DNA from: Streptomyces sp. NBC_00576
GTDB lineage: Bacteria; Actinomycetota; Actinomycetes; Streptomycetales; Streptomycetaceae
Direction: 5' to 3'
Assembly: GCF_036345175.1 (NCBI RefSeq)
Contig: NZ_CP107780.1
Location: 4,712,001-4,776,000, forward strand
DNA: 64,000 bases
Shown one piece after another: positions 15,892 through 23,847 of this stretch; position 1 is the stretch's first letter; each line of letters starts with the position of its first letter. The notes below the pieces were generated by a model, which worked only from the letters and a program-made list of their open reading frames with translations, was not told the origin of the DNA and searched no databases. Made by a program: the position numbers and the translations under genes.

Positions 15892-17580
15892 ATGGCGGAG
15901 GGGACACAGGGCGCGGCGAGAACGCGGTTACCGGGGAAACAGAAGCGAGGGCGGCACGCCGCTACGAAGTCTGGCGCGGCAAAGGGCGGGCTGATGCGCT
16001 CGTCCATGCTGATGGCGGCGGGGACGGTGGTGTCCCGGGCTACGGGCCTGCTGAGAACAGTCTTACAGGCCGGGGCACTCGGGACGGGACTGCTGGCCAC
16101 GACGTACAACCAGGCCAACGTGGTGCCGGCTAGCCTGTATTTCCTGCTCATCGGCGGTGCGCTGAACTCCGTACTGGTACCGCAGTTGGTGAGGGCCAGG
16201 GTGGAGCAGCCGGATGGCGGACAGGCCTTCGAGCAGCGTCTGGTCACCCTCACAATGTCCGTGCTGGGAGCCGGCACGCTGCTGGCCGTTTGGGCGGCGC
16301 CGCAGATCATCAGCCTCTATCAGAGCGACTCACCGGCCAACCACGAAGCGTTTCAGCTGACGGTGGTCTTCGCGCGGTTCCTGCTCCCGCAGATCTTCTT
16401 ATACGGACTGTTCAGCATCCTGGGCCAAGTGCTCAACGCCCGGGACAAGTTCGGCGCGATGATGTGGACCCCTGTCCTCAACAACGTCGTCCTGATCTCC
16501 ATGTTCGGCGTATACCTCGGCATGATGACCGTCCCGGACTCCGTCCAGGACATCACGCAAACCCAGGTCACGCTGCTCGGCGCGGGCACCACACTCGCCC
16601 TGGCGATCCAGGCTCTTGCCCTGATCCCCTTCGCCAGGGCCGCCGGCTTCCGCTTCCGCCCACGTTTCGACTGGCGCGGCACAGGCCTGGGCAAGAGCAT
16701 CAGCGCAGCCCGCTGGACCCTGCTGTTCGTCCTGACCAACCTCGTAGCCAGCACGGTGGTGACCCGCTACGCCTCCGCCGCGGACACGGCACTGCCCGAG
16801 AGCGGCGTGGGCTTTTCCGCCTACACCTACGCGCAGACCATCTGGTCGCTGCCGCAGTCGGTGATCACTGTCTCGCTGGTCACCGCCCTGCTGCCGCGGA
16901 TGAGCCGGGCCGTCGCCGAACACCGCCTGGACGACATGCGCGGCGACCTCTCCCGGGCCCTGCGGATCAGCGGCGTCGTCATCGTGCCCGCCGCCTTCTT
17001 CTTCGTGGCCCTCGGCCCGCAAATGGCGCAGGTGATCTTCGCCCACGGAGCAGCCGATCCGGCGTCCATCGTGCCGCTGGGCCAGATGCTCCAGGCTTTC
17101 GGACTCGGCCTGATCCCCTTCTCGGCGCAGTACATGCTGCTGCGCGGCTTCTACGCGTTCGAGGACACCCGAACCCCGTTCTGGATGGCCGTGTGGATCA
17201 GTACGGCAAACGTCGCCCTGGCCACCGCCTGCCATCTGCTGATGCCCCCGCGGTGGGCCGTCACCGGCCTGGCCGGCGCCTACGCCGCCTCATACGCCAT
17301 CGGCCTGCTCATCACCGCGCTGCTGTTGCGACGACGCCTCGAAGGCCGACTGGACGGCAAGAGACTGTGCCGCACCTACGGCAAGCTGACGGCCTCTGCC
17401 CTCGCCGCGGGAACGCTGGGCTGGTTCGTGGCCCGCTCATCCTCCACCACCATCACGTCAACCACCTGGGCACCCGCTCTGGGCCTCGCTGCAGGAGGTC
17501 TCACGATGCTCCTGGTGTTCGTGCTGCTCGCACGCATCATGAAGATCAGCGAGCTGCGGAGCCTGCCGGGCCTGGGGTGA
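15892..17580 (+). CDS. MurJ/MviN-family lipid II flippase-like protein
   Basis: This 562-residue polytopic protein has a basic cytoplasmic N-terminus (about 35 residues) followed by 13-14 hydrophobic segments. It contains MATE/MOP-superfamily MurJ words such as AGTVVSRATGLLRTV, LNSVLVPQLVRAR, FSILGQVLNARDKFGAMMWTPVLNN and LLRGFYAFEDTRTPFWM. The family moves lipid-linked peptidoglycan precursor across the membrane. Streptomyces usually carries an essential murJ elsewhere, and this copy sits among transposon relics without dcw or parAB-region neighbours, so it is likely a paralogue. It is convergent with the carboxylesterase gene (22-nt gap). Confidence 0.88.
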   Translation: MAEGTQGAARTRLPGKQKRGRHAATKSGAAKGGLMRSSMLMAAGTVVSRATGLLRTVLQAGALGTGLLATTYNQANVVPASLYFLLIGGALNSVLVPQLVRARVEQPDGGQAFEQRLVTLTMSVLGAGTLLAVWAAPQIISLYQSDSPANHEAFQLTVVFARFLLPQIFLYGLFSILGQVLNARDKFGAMMWTPVLNNVVLISMFGVYLGMMTVPDSVQDITQTQVTLLGAGTTLALAIQALALIPFARAAGFRFRPRFDWRGTGLGKSISAARWTLLFVLTNLVASTVVTRYASAADTALPESGVGFSAYTYAQTIWSLPQSVITVSLVTALLPRMSRAVAEHRLDDMRGDLSRALRISGVVIVPAAFFFVALGPQMAQVIFAHGAADPASIVPLGQMLQAFGLGLIPFSAQYMLLRGFYAFEDTRTPFWMAVWISTANVALATACHLLMPPRWAVTGLAGAYAASYAIGLLITALLLRRRLEGRLDGKRLCRTYGKLTASALAAGTLGWFVARSSSTTITSTTWAPALGLAAGGLTMLLVFVLLARIMKISELRSLPGLG

Positions 17581-17602
17581 ACGCCCGGTCTCGTCCGCGT
17601 CG

Positions 17603-19183
17603 TCACCCAAGGGCGTTCCAGAACCCGCAGTGATGGCGGGAGCCCGTCGTGTGGGTGGGGGCGATGTGGTCCGGTGCCAGGGACGGCACCGTCTGGCGGG
17701 GCCAGTGCGGTGACGACGGGCCGTTGGGGTCGGCGGTGCGGGCGAAGCGGGTCCAGTAGTCGATCATGGTGTCGGCCAGCCGGTGCTGTGGCGCGGTCAG
17801 GTCCCAGGGACGGCCACCCAAGTCGAACAGGTAGGGCAGTTCGCTCGCGTGCGGTGCGCCGAGCGGGAACGGCGGCGTGCCCGGCGTGAGCGGCGGGGCG
17901 TGCTCGTCGGCGAACTCGTAGCGCCAGACGGGCACATGGGCGGCGAGCAGACCGTCGGCGCGCGCCGTCGGGCAGGCGAAGTCGGCGTCGCCGATGACCG
18001 CGCCGAACACCGGGCCCCCGTCGGTGCGGTGCACCGGATACTCGCGGACGATCGCCTTCGCCAGTCCCGGAGAGGGGAAGAAGGCGGCCACCATGTCGGG
18101 CCAGGTGTCGGGAGTGACGGGGTGGCCGGCCTGGATGATCCCGGCGGCCCAGCCGTTGCCCTCGTCGCGGTTGTTGCCGATGAGCACGGGGACTCGGTGG
18201 AAGCGGCCGGCGGCGATCGCCGCAGCGGGGTCCTCGGGCAGCAACGGGGTGTTGTACGCGGGGTGTTGATCGACGTCCTGGGCGGCGAGCAGACGGGAGA
18301 CGTCGTCCACGCGCCGCAGGCAGGCAAGGACGTCGCGGGCAGAGCCGCAGCCGACCTTTGCCGCAAGGTCCGCGCCCGCGGCGCGCGCCGTGGACAAGGG
18401 TACGGAGGACGGGGCGAACGGGAGGTCGGGGCGGCCTGTGCACGGGCCGCTCTCGATGATCGCCCGGCCGAAGAGGCCCGCGGCGGCGGGTGAGGCGAGT
18501 TGGGCGCAGACGCTGTAGCCGCCCGCCGACTCGCCGGCCAGCGTCACGTTGTGCGCGTCGCCGCCGAAGGCGCCGATCTCGGCGCGGACCCAGCGCAGCG
18601 CCGCCTGCTGGTCGGCAAGGCCGAAGGTGCCGGAGCCGGGCAGCCCGCTGTGCGCGAGGAAACCGAGGGCTCCGAGGCGGTAGTTGACGGTGACGACCAC
18701 GACGTCGCCGCGGGTGGCCATGCGGTGGGCGTCGTAGGAGCTGCCCGCTCCGGTGGTGAAGCCGCCGCCGTGCAGCCACACGATCACCGGCCGGGGGCGT
18801 GCCGGTCGCGCGCCGTCGGGCGTCGTGACGTTCAGGTGGAGACAGTCCTCGTCGGTGCTGCCGCCGGGCACCTCACCGGCCGGCTGCGGGCAGGCGCTCG
18901 CGGGCCGGGTCGCATCGCGCACCCCGGACCAGGGGGCCGGGCGGTGGGGCGGCGCCCAGCGCAGTGTGCCGATCGGGGGCGCCGCGTAGGGGATGCCCTC
19001 GAAGGTGCGGTAGCCGTCGTGGGCGGCGCCCCGCACGAGGCCGTCGTCGATACGTACCGTCGTGGCGGCGGCGGGCGGGGCGGGCTGTGTCGGTGGCGCT
19101 GCGGACCAGGCCGTCGCGAGCACGGCGGTCAGGGCGCAGCCCAGGTCGGTCAGGACGCGGCGCATGTTCAGCATGTTCGTCAT
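17603..19183 (-). CDS. Secreted type B carboxylesterase
   Basis: This 526-residue exported hydrolase has a signal peptide (about residues 1-35). It carries the type B carboxylesterase hallmarks: FEGIPYAAPP, EDCLHLNV, VIVWLHGGGF oxyanion loop, and the nucleophile elbow GESAGG (Ser near 210). An acidic residue follows in the middle (GNNRDEGN region), and a late His lies in the short C-terminal SRHHCGFW. The length is usual for the family. It follows the GPP34 gene by 12 nt on the same strand, so the two may be co-transcribed. The substrate (aryl or alkyl ester) is undetermined. Confidence 0.9.
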   Translation of the reverse strand: MTNMLNMRRVLTDLGCALTAVLATAWSAAPPTQPAPPAAATTVRIDDGLVRGAAHDGYRTFEGIPYAAPPIGTLRWAPPHRPAPWSGVRDATRPASACPQPAGEVPGGSTDEDCLHLNVTTPDGARPARPRPVIVWLHGGGFTTGAGSSYDAHRMATRGDVVVVTVNYRLGALGFLAHSGLPGSGTFGLADQQAALRWVRAEIGAFGGDAHNVTLAGESAGGYSVCAQLASPAAAGLFGRAIIESGPCTGRPDLPFAPSSVPLSTARAAGADLAAKVGCGSARDVLACLRRVDDVSRLLAAQDVDQHPAYNTPLLPEDPAAAIAAGRFHRVPVLIGNNRDEGNGWAAGIIQAGHPVTPDTWPDMVAAFFPSPGLAKAIVREYPVHRTDGGPVFGAVIGDADFACPTARADGLLAAHVPVWRYEFADEHAPPLTPGTPPFPLGAPHASELPYLFDLGGRPWDLTAPQHRLADTMIDYWTRFARTADPNGPSSPHWPRQTVPSLAPDHIAPTHTTGSRHHCGFWNALG

Positions 19184-19195
19184 CTCCCCATCCGG

Positions 19196-19834
19196 TCAGC
19201 CGCCGCCCATGCCGCCCTGTGCGGCGATCACGGTCGTCGGCAGGGCGCGTACAGCTTTCTCCAGCCCGGGCGCGAGGGCGGCGAGAGACCCCGTGCAGGC
19301 GTCGATACGGGCCCGGAAGGTCTTCTGGTCCCGCCGTGACACGACCGAGCGGATGCCGCCCGCCGCGGCCAGTGCCAGCAGCGCGGCGTCGGCGGCGGGG
19401 ATCTCCCGCACGGGGCCGTCCCCGTGCAGTGCCGCGGACACGCGGGCGCGGAGCGCGGCGGGTACGGCACCGTCCGTCACGGTCAGCCGCCGGCTGCCGA
19501 ATCGGGTGCGGGGCGCCTTCACCGTGAGGACTCCCGCCGCGGCGAGCCGGTCCTCCACCTGGGTCAGGGTCCGCTTGCGGTGGCGGCGCACGAGGCGCTT
19601 CCAGCCGTGTCCGGCGGCGGCGTCCCGCAGCACGCCGTCCAGGACCGGGTCGCCGGTCGGTTCCGTGCCGGACACGCCGACCGTGCCGGCGTCCTCCCTC
19701 AGCCGGCCGCGCGACGCGAGGTCGACCAGGGCGGCGGCACGGACCAGCAGTTGGGTCCGGGAACGGTCGTAGGGGCCTTCGGCCGCGTCGTCGTGGGCGA
19801 GCAGATACATGAGGCAGGCCAGGTCGTCGGTCAC
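19196..19834 (-). CDS. GPP34 (GOLPH3/VPS74-like) family protein
   Basis: This 212-residue cytoplasmic protein matches the bacterial GPP34 family: an N-terminal DDLACLMYLLAHDD, then LLVRAAALVDLASRGRL and DPVLDGVLRDA, a basic helix (RRHRKRTLTQVEDRLAAAGVL), and a C-terminal helical bundle (DAALLALAAAGG). Eukaryotic relatives bind phosphatidylinositol-4-phosphate on Golgi membranes. The role of the many Streptomyces paralogues is unknown. The GTG start is 6 nt downstream of TAGCGT without an SD, so the mRNA is probably leaderless. The gene ends in a Gly-rich tail (GGMGGG). Confidence 0.85.
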   Translation of the reverse strand: MTDDLACLMYLLAHDDAAEGPYDRSRTQLLVRAAALVDLASRGRLREDAGTVGVSGTEPTGDPVLDGVLRDAAAGHGWKRLVRRHRKRTLTQVEDRLAAAGVLTVKAPRTRFGSRRLTVTDGAVPAALRARVSAALHGDGPVREIPAADAALLALAAAGGIRSVVSRRDQKTFRARIDACTGSLAALAPGLEKAVRALPTTVIAAQGGMGGG

Positions 19835-19840
19835 GTTTCG

Positions 19841-19846
19841 ACGCTA
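19841..19846 (-). promoter_or_regulatory. -10 box of a probable leaderless GTG start (GPP34 gene)
   Basis: On the minus strand TAGCGT is followed by exactly 6 nt and then GTG at 19834, with no SD between. Confidence 0.6.
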
Positions 19847-19948
19847 CGGCCGCACACCCTGGCCACGGATCGGCCGCGGGAACGGCCCTGCACTGGGAAC
19901 GCGGGAGGAGCGCGGCGTGGCCTCCTCCTCAGGGAGGAGGCGATGCCG

Positions 19949-20608
19949 TCAGGGGCGGCGCGGCCGTACGAGGTCGTGGTCGTAGGCGGCCACGACGGCC
20001 TGGACGCGGTCACGCAGGCCCAGTTTGCGCAGCACCGCGGTGACATGGTTCTTGACGGTGGCCTCCGACAGACGCAGCCGCTCGGCGATCTCCGCGTTCG
20101 ACAGCGCCTGCCCGATCAGGGTCAGCACCTCCCGTTCGCGCTCGGAGAGGTCCCGCAGGGAGGGCGGCGGGGCCGGGTCGGGCGTGGTGCGCAGGAACCG
20201 GTCCAGGACGCGGCCCAGCACGGCAGGCGCCAGCAGCGCGTCGCCGCGCGCGGTGAGGCGGATGGCGTCGACGAGTTCGCCGGGGCGCATGTCCTTCAGC
20301 AGGAAGCCGCTCGCCCCGGCCCGCAGGGCGGCGACCACGTGCGCGTCCACATCCCAGGTGGTCAGCACGAGCACCCGGGCCCGGCTGCCGCACTCCGCGA
20401 TCTGCCGGGTCGCCTCGATGCCGTCCAGCACGGGCATGCGTACGTCCATCAGCACCACGTCGGGCGCCAGCTCCCGTGTCAGCCGCACCGCCTCCCGGCC
20501 GTCGGACGCCTCACCGACCACCTCGATGTCGTCCCGGGCGTCGATGATCATGCGGAATCCGGTACGGACCAGGACCTGGTCATCGGCCACCACCACGCGC
20601 AGCGTCAT
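19949..20608 (-). CDS. NarL/LuxR-type response regulator
   Basis: This 219-residue protein has a receiver domain (residues 1-120) with acidic pocket ADD at 8-10, phospho-acceptor Asp55 (VVLMDVRMP), Thr in LVLTTWD and Lys in LLKDM. It ends in a LuxR-type helix-turn-helix (about 148-210; LSEREREVLTLIG, SNAEIAERL, TVKNHV). The ATG overlaps the stop of the histidine kinase gene by 4 nt, so the two form a coupled two-component system. Confidence 0.94.
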   Translation of the reverse strand: MTLRVVVADDQVLVRTGFRMIIDARDDIEVVGEASDGREAVRLTRELAPDVVLMDVRMPVLDGIEATRQIAECGSRARVLVLTTWDVDAHVVAALRAGASGFLLKDMRPGELVDAIRLTARGDALLAPAVLGRVLDRFLRTTPDPAPPPSLRDLSEREREVLTLIGQALSNAEIAERLRLSEATVKNHVTAVLRKLGLRDRVQAVVAAYDHDLVRPRRP

Positions 20609-21795
20609 GACGCGCCCTCCACCGGCAGCCGCGCCGCCACCTCGAACCCGCCTCCGGGCAGCGGACCGGCGTGCAGGCTACCGCCCAGGAGCCGTGTGCG
20701 TTCCTTCATCCCCACCAGACCGCGTCCCGCTCCCGCCGCGGCCGAACCTCCCTGCGGAGTACGCCCGTTGTCGACCACCGTGACCTCCACACACTCCCCT
20801 ACGGCGTTCACGCGCACACGCACGCTGACCTCGTCGGCGCCGACCGCGTGCCGCAGCGTATTCGTGAGGGCCTCCTGGACGATCCGGTACGCCGCCAGGT
20901 CCACCGTGGCCGGCAGTCCGTCGGTGGCGCCCTCGCGGTGCACGCGCACGGTCATCCCGGTCGCGCGCACGGTGTCGGCCAGCTCGTCCAGGCGCGCGAG
21001 CGAAGGCACCGGCTCCCGCTGTTCCCCGGCCCCGCCCTCCCCCTGATCTGGCTGGAACGCACGCAGCAGCAGGCGTAGTTCGCCGAGCGCCGAGCGGGCG
21101 CCCGTCTCGATGGCCCGCAGCGCCTGACGGGCCTGTTCGGGCCGCTGGGTGAACACGTCGTCGGCTGCGTCCGCCTGAATGACCATCACCGACAGGGTGT
21201 GCGCCACGACATCGTGGACTTCGCGCGCGATCCGCGCACGCTCCTCCATCACAGCCCGACGCGTCTCCGCCCTCGTCCGTGCCTGCTGCGCCCTGCGCCA
21301 CTGACCGGTCGTCCACGCCAGGACCACCGCCAGCAGATAGACCGCCCCACCCGCACCGCCACCCGCCGCGAACGCCAGCGGTGCCGGCAGGCACATCGCC
21401 GCGAGCGCCCACAGCGACAGCTGCCGCGGTCTGACGGCCGACAGCACGCACAACGCGACCTGTGCCGCGAGCAGTGCCCCCGTCAGGGTCACCGCGGGCA
21501 GCAGCGCCCACACGGCGAGCCCCGCCGCCGCGTTCGCAGCGAGTGCGGCGACCGGGGCGCGCGCCAGCCACCTCAGGGCACACGCTTGTACGAGGACCAG
21601 GGCCACCGCCACGGGCAGCCGTCGGCCGTGCTCCGCGCCGGCGACGAGCACCGAGGTGCCCAGGACGGCGAGGACCAGCCCGGTCGATCCCCACCACAGC
21701 GCGCGGGCCTGGCGGGGCGACAGCTCACCCGGTGCTTCCCCGGCGTACGCGTCGTCCGGTTGTCCGCTGCCACGGTGCACGTCCCGACCCCCCAT
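20605..21795 (-). CDS. Sensor histidine kinase, NarL-partner type
   Basis: This 396-residue membrane kinase has four to six N-terminal transmembrane segments (about residues 25-150), the HisKA_3 helix with phospho-acceptor His in ARIAREVHDVVAHTL, and a HATPase_c domain (EALTNTLRHA, TVVDNG, GRGLVGMKER). There is no large outer sensor domain, so it probably senses a membrane or lipophilic signal. ATG 21795 is preferred because GAGAGG lies 6 nt upstream. The gene starts 32 nt after the tetR stop on the same strand, so TetR, kinase and response regulator look like one operon. Confidence 0.9.
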   Translation of the reverse strand: MGGRDVHRGSGQPDDAYAGEAPGELSPRQARALWWGSTGLVLAVLGTSVLVAGAEHGRRLPVAVALVLVQACALRWLARAPVAALAANAAAGLAVWALLPAVTLTGALLAAQVALCVLSAVRPRQLSLWALAAMCLPAPLAFAAGGGAGGAVYLLAVVLAWTTGQWRRAQQARTRAETRRAVMEERARIAREVHDVVAHTLSVMVIQADAADDVFTQRPEQARQALRAIETGARSALGELRLLLRAFQPDQGEGGAGEQREPVPSLARLDELADTVRATGMTVRVHREGATDGLPATVDLAAYRIVQEALTNTLRHAVGADEVSVRVRVNAVGECVEVTVVDNGRTPQGGSAAAGAGRGLVGMKERTRLLGGSLHAGPLPGGGFEVAARLPVEGAS

Positions 21796-21827
21796 ACTCC
21801 GCCTCTCCCCCACCGCCTGGCGGAAGT

Positions 21828-22511
21828 TCACCGCCGCGCGGTGATCCCAGCGATCCCCGCCAGGATGAGGTCGATGCCGGCCAGGAACTCCTCCCGGTCG
21901 TCGTGGTCACGTAGCTGGTCCGCGACGCTCCGGGTGAACGCGAACTCGTCGGGGTCGAGGTTCGCCCAGGAGTCCGAGACCGCGCCCAGGAACTCGGCGC
22001 GGGTGGCGGCCGGCGGGTGGTCGCGGGCGTTGGCCGCGTTCTGGCCGCCGACGCCGAGGATGTAGTTCAGCAGCGCGGACGCCGCGGTGAACCGGGCGGC
22101 GTGAGGCACCCCGAGCGCCTGGACCTGGCGCCCGAGGTGCTCGAAGACCCGCAGCAGCGGCGACTGTGCCGGGGCGCGGGCGAGTTGCGCGCCGATCCAC
22201 GGGTGGGCGTCGATCGCGTCGAACACGCCGACCGCGAGGGCACGGACCGCTTCCTGCGGTGTTGTACCCGAGGTAACGCCGGTCATGGTGCCGGTGACGA
22301 CGGCGTCGGTGGCGGCGCCGAGGAGCTCGTCCTTGCCCGTGACGTGCCAGTAGATCGCCCCGGGCCCCGTGGAGAGGCGCCGGGCCAGTGCGCGGAACGT
22401 GAGTCCGCCCTCGCCCGTCGCGTCGAGAAGCTCGACCGCCGCCTCGACGATGCGCTCCCGGGAGAGCGGTTCCCTTCGTCGCTCCGAAGGACGCGTCCTG
22501 CTCACTGCCAT
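21828..22511 (-). CDS. TetR-family regulator (TetR_C-like), divergent from a TetX-like monooxygenase
   Basis: This regulator of 227 residues from ATG 22511 has an N-terminal helix-turn-helix (RERIVEAAVELLDATGEGG, then ARRLSTGPGAIYWHV) and a C-terminal ligand domain of the TetR_C type (LGAATDAVVTG). The ATG at 22511 fits because the HTH begins about 20 residues later; the longer frame would start inside the operator DNA. It is divergent from the flavin monooxygenase gene and three copies of a perfect palindrome lie between them. It should repress both itself (with the kinase genes behind it) and the monooxygenase until a small ligand binds. Confidence 0.92.
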   Translation of the reverse strand: MAVSRTRPSERRREPLSRERIVEAAVELLDATGEGGLTFRALARRLSTGPGAIYWHVTGKDELLGAATDAVVTGTMTGVTSGTTPQEAVRALAVGVFDAIDAHPWIGAQLARAPAQSPLLRVFEHLGRQVQALGVPHAARFTAASALLNYILGVGGQNAANARDHPPAATRAEFLGAVSDSWANLDPDEFAFTRSVADQLRDHDDREEFLAGIDLILAGIAGITARR

Positions 22512-22532
22512 GCGCCCATCCTGACACACCCC

Positions 22533-22547
22533 TGGAACGCCGTTCCA
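22533..22547. promoter_or_regulatory. TetR operator copy 1, TGGAACGCCGTTCCA
   Basis: Perfect 15-bp palindrome (central base odd) close to the tetR start codon. It is one of three copies in a 76-nt span. Confidence 0.85.
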
Positions 22548-22549
22548 TC

Positions 22550-22555
22550 TTGACA
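22550..22555 (+). promoter_or_regulatory. -35 box TTGACA for the monooxygenase gene
   Basis: A consensus TTGACA lies between operators 1 and 2. A weak -10 candidate (CAGGCT, 22573-22578) overlaps the end of operator 2 at suitable spacing, so repressor binding would block the promoter. Confidence 0.5.
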
Positions 22556-22559
22556 TCTA

Positions 22560-22574
22560 TGGAACGGCGTTCCA
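22560..22574. promoter_or_regulatory. TetR operator copy 2, TGGAACGGCGTTCCA
   Basis: Palindrome matching copy 1 except for the central base, starting 27 nt after copy 1. Confidence 0.85.
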
Positions 22575-22593
22575 GGCTGGCACCCGAACGCAC

Positions 22594-22608
22594 TGGAACG
22601 GCGTTCCA
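22594..22608. promoter_or_regulatory. TetR operator copy 3, TGGAACGGCGTTCCA
   Basis: Identical to copy 2, starting 34 nt after it, in the 5' leader of the monooxygenase gene 29 nt before its ATG. Confidence 0.85.
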
Positions 22609-22636
22609 GAGACGCCCGACAACTTACGGAGCCACC

Positions 22637-23761
22637 ATGACCACCAACGTCACGATCATCGGCGCCGGACTCGGCGGACTGACCCTCGCCCGCGTCCTCC
22701 ACGTCCACGGCATCCCGGCGACGGTCTACGAGGCGGAAGCATCCGCGACCGCCCGCGCACAGGGCGGGATGCTCGACATCCACGAGCACGACGGCCAAGT
22801 CGCCTTGCGGGCAGCCGGCCTGTTCGACGAGTTCCGCGGCCTCGTCCTGGAGGGCCGCGAGGCGACGCGGATCCTCGACCGGAACGGCACCGTCCTGTTC
22901 GACCAGGCCGACGACGGTACGGGTGGCCGCCCCGAGGTGCAGCGCGGCGAGCTGCGGCAGCTGCTGCTCGACTCGCTCCCGGCCGGCACCGTCCGGTGGG
23001 GGCACAAGGTCAGCGGCACCCGTGCCCTCGGCGACGGCCGCCACGAGGTGACCTTCGCCGACGGCACCGCTCTCACCACGGGCCTGCTCGTCGGCGCGGA
23101 CGGCGCCTGGTCCCGCGTCCGGCCACTGCTCTCCGACGCGACACCCACGTACGCCGGAATGTCGTTCGTCGAGACCTACCTGTTCGACAGCGACACCCGG
23201 CACCCGGCCCACGCGAAAACGGTCGGCGGCGGGGCGCTGTACGCGCTCGCGCCGGGAAGGGGCCTCGGGGCTCACCGGGAGAGCGGCGGCACCCTGCACA
23301 CGTACGTGATGCTCGCCGAGCCGCAGGAGTGGTTCGCGGGCATCGACTTCACCGATTCCGCCGCGGCCACGGCGCGGATCGCTCAGGAGTACGACGGCTG
23401 GGCACCGGAAATCACCGCACTGATCACCGACGGCGAGACCGCACCGGTCCTGCGCACCCTCCACGCTCTGCCCGTCGCGCACCGGTGGGACCGGGTGCCG
23501 GGGGTGACCCTGCTCGGCGACGCCGCCCACCTCGCGCTCCCGAACGGCGAAGGCGCCAACCTGGCCATGCTCGACGGCGCCGAACTCGCCAATGCCCTCG
23601 CCGCACACCCCGGCGACATCGAGACCGCGCTCACCGAGTACGAGCAGGCCATGTTCCCCCGCAGCGCCGCAGCCGCCACCGACGGCAACCGACTCCACGA
23701 GCTGCTCTACGGCGACAACACACCCCACGGCCTGATCGACATGTTCGCCGGACACGAGTAG
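22637..23761 (+). CDS. TetX-like FAD-dependent monooxygenase
   Basis: This 374-residue flavoprotein has the class A monooxygenase layout: an N-terminal GxGxxG dinucleotide fold (IIGAGLGGLTLARVL), the TetX-group motif QGGMLDIHEHDGQ, an Arg in VQRGELRQLLLDSL, and the second FAD motif VTLLGDAAHLALPNGEGANLAM. TetX-type enzymes hydroxylate and inactivate tetracyclines; relatives act on other aromatic or polyketide substrates. The ATG follows ACGGAG at 22626. Divergence from a TetR gene across three operators suggests induction by its own substrate or a related compound. Whether it is a true tetracycline destructase cannot be told. Confidence 0.88.
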   Translation: MTTNVTIIGAGLGGLTLARVLHVHGIPATVYEAEASATARAQGGMLDIHEHDGQVALRAAGLFDEFRGLVLEGREATRILDRNGTVLFDQADDGTGGRPEVQRGELRQLLLDSLPAGTVRWGHKVSGTRALGDGRHEVTFADGTALTTGLLVGADGAWSRVRPLLSDATPTYAGMSFVETYLFDSDTRHPAHAKTVGGGALYALAPGRGLGAHRESGGTLHTYVMLAEPQEWFAGIDFTDSAAATARIAQEYDGWAPEITALITDGETAPVLRTLHALPVAHRWDRVPGVTLLGDAAHLALPNGEGANLAMLDGAELANALAAHPGDIETALTEYEQAMFPRSAAAATDGNRLHELLYGDNTPHGLIDMFAGHE

Positions 23762-23835
23762 TCAGAAACGCGTAGCCCCGACAGCCGCCCGCGCAGCGGG
23801 AGTTCACCGGCCGCGCGGTGCACCGGCCCCTTGGC

Positions 23836-23841
23836 TAATCT
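23836..23841 (+). promoter_or_regulatory. -10 box of a probable leaderless start (BTAD regulator)
   Basis: TAATCT lies exactly 6 nt before ATG 23848. The 6-nt gap contains no useful SD. Confidence 0.55.
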
Positions 23842-23847
23842 GCACGG

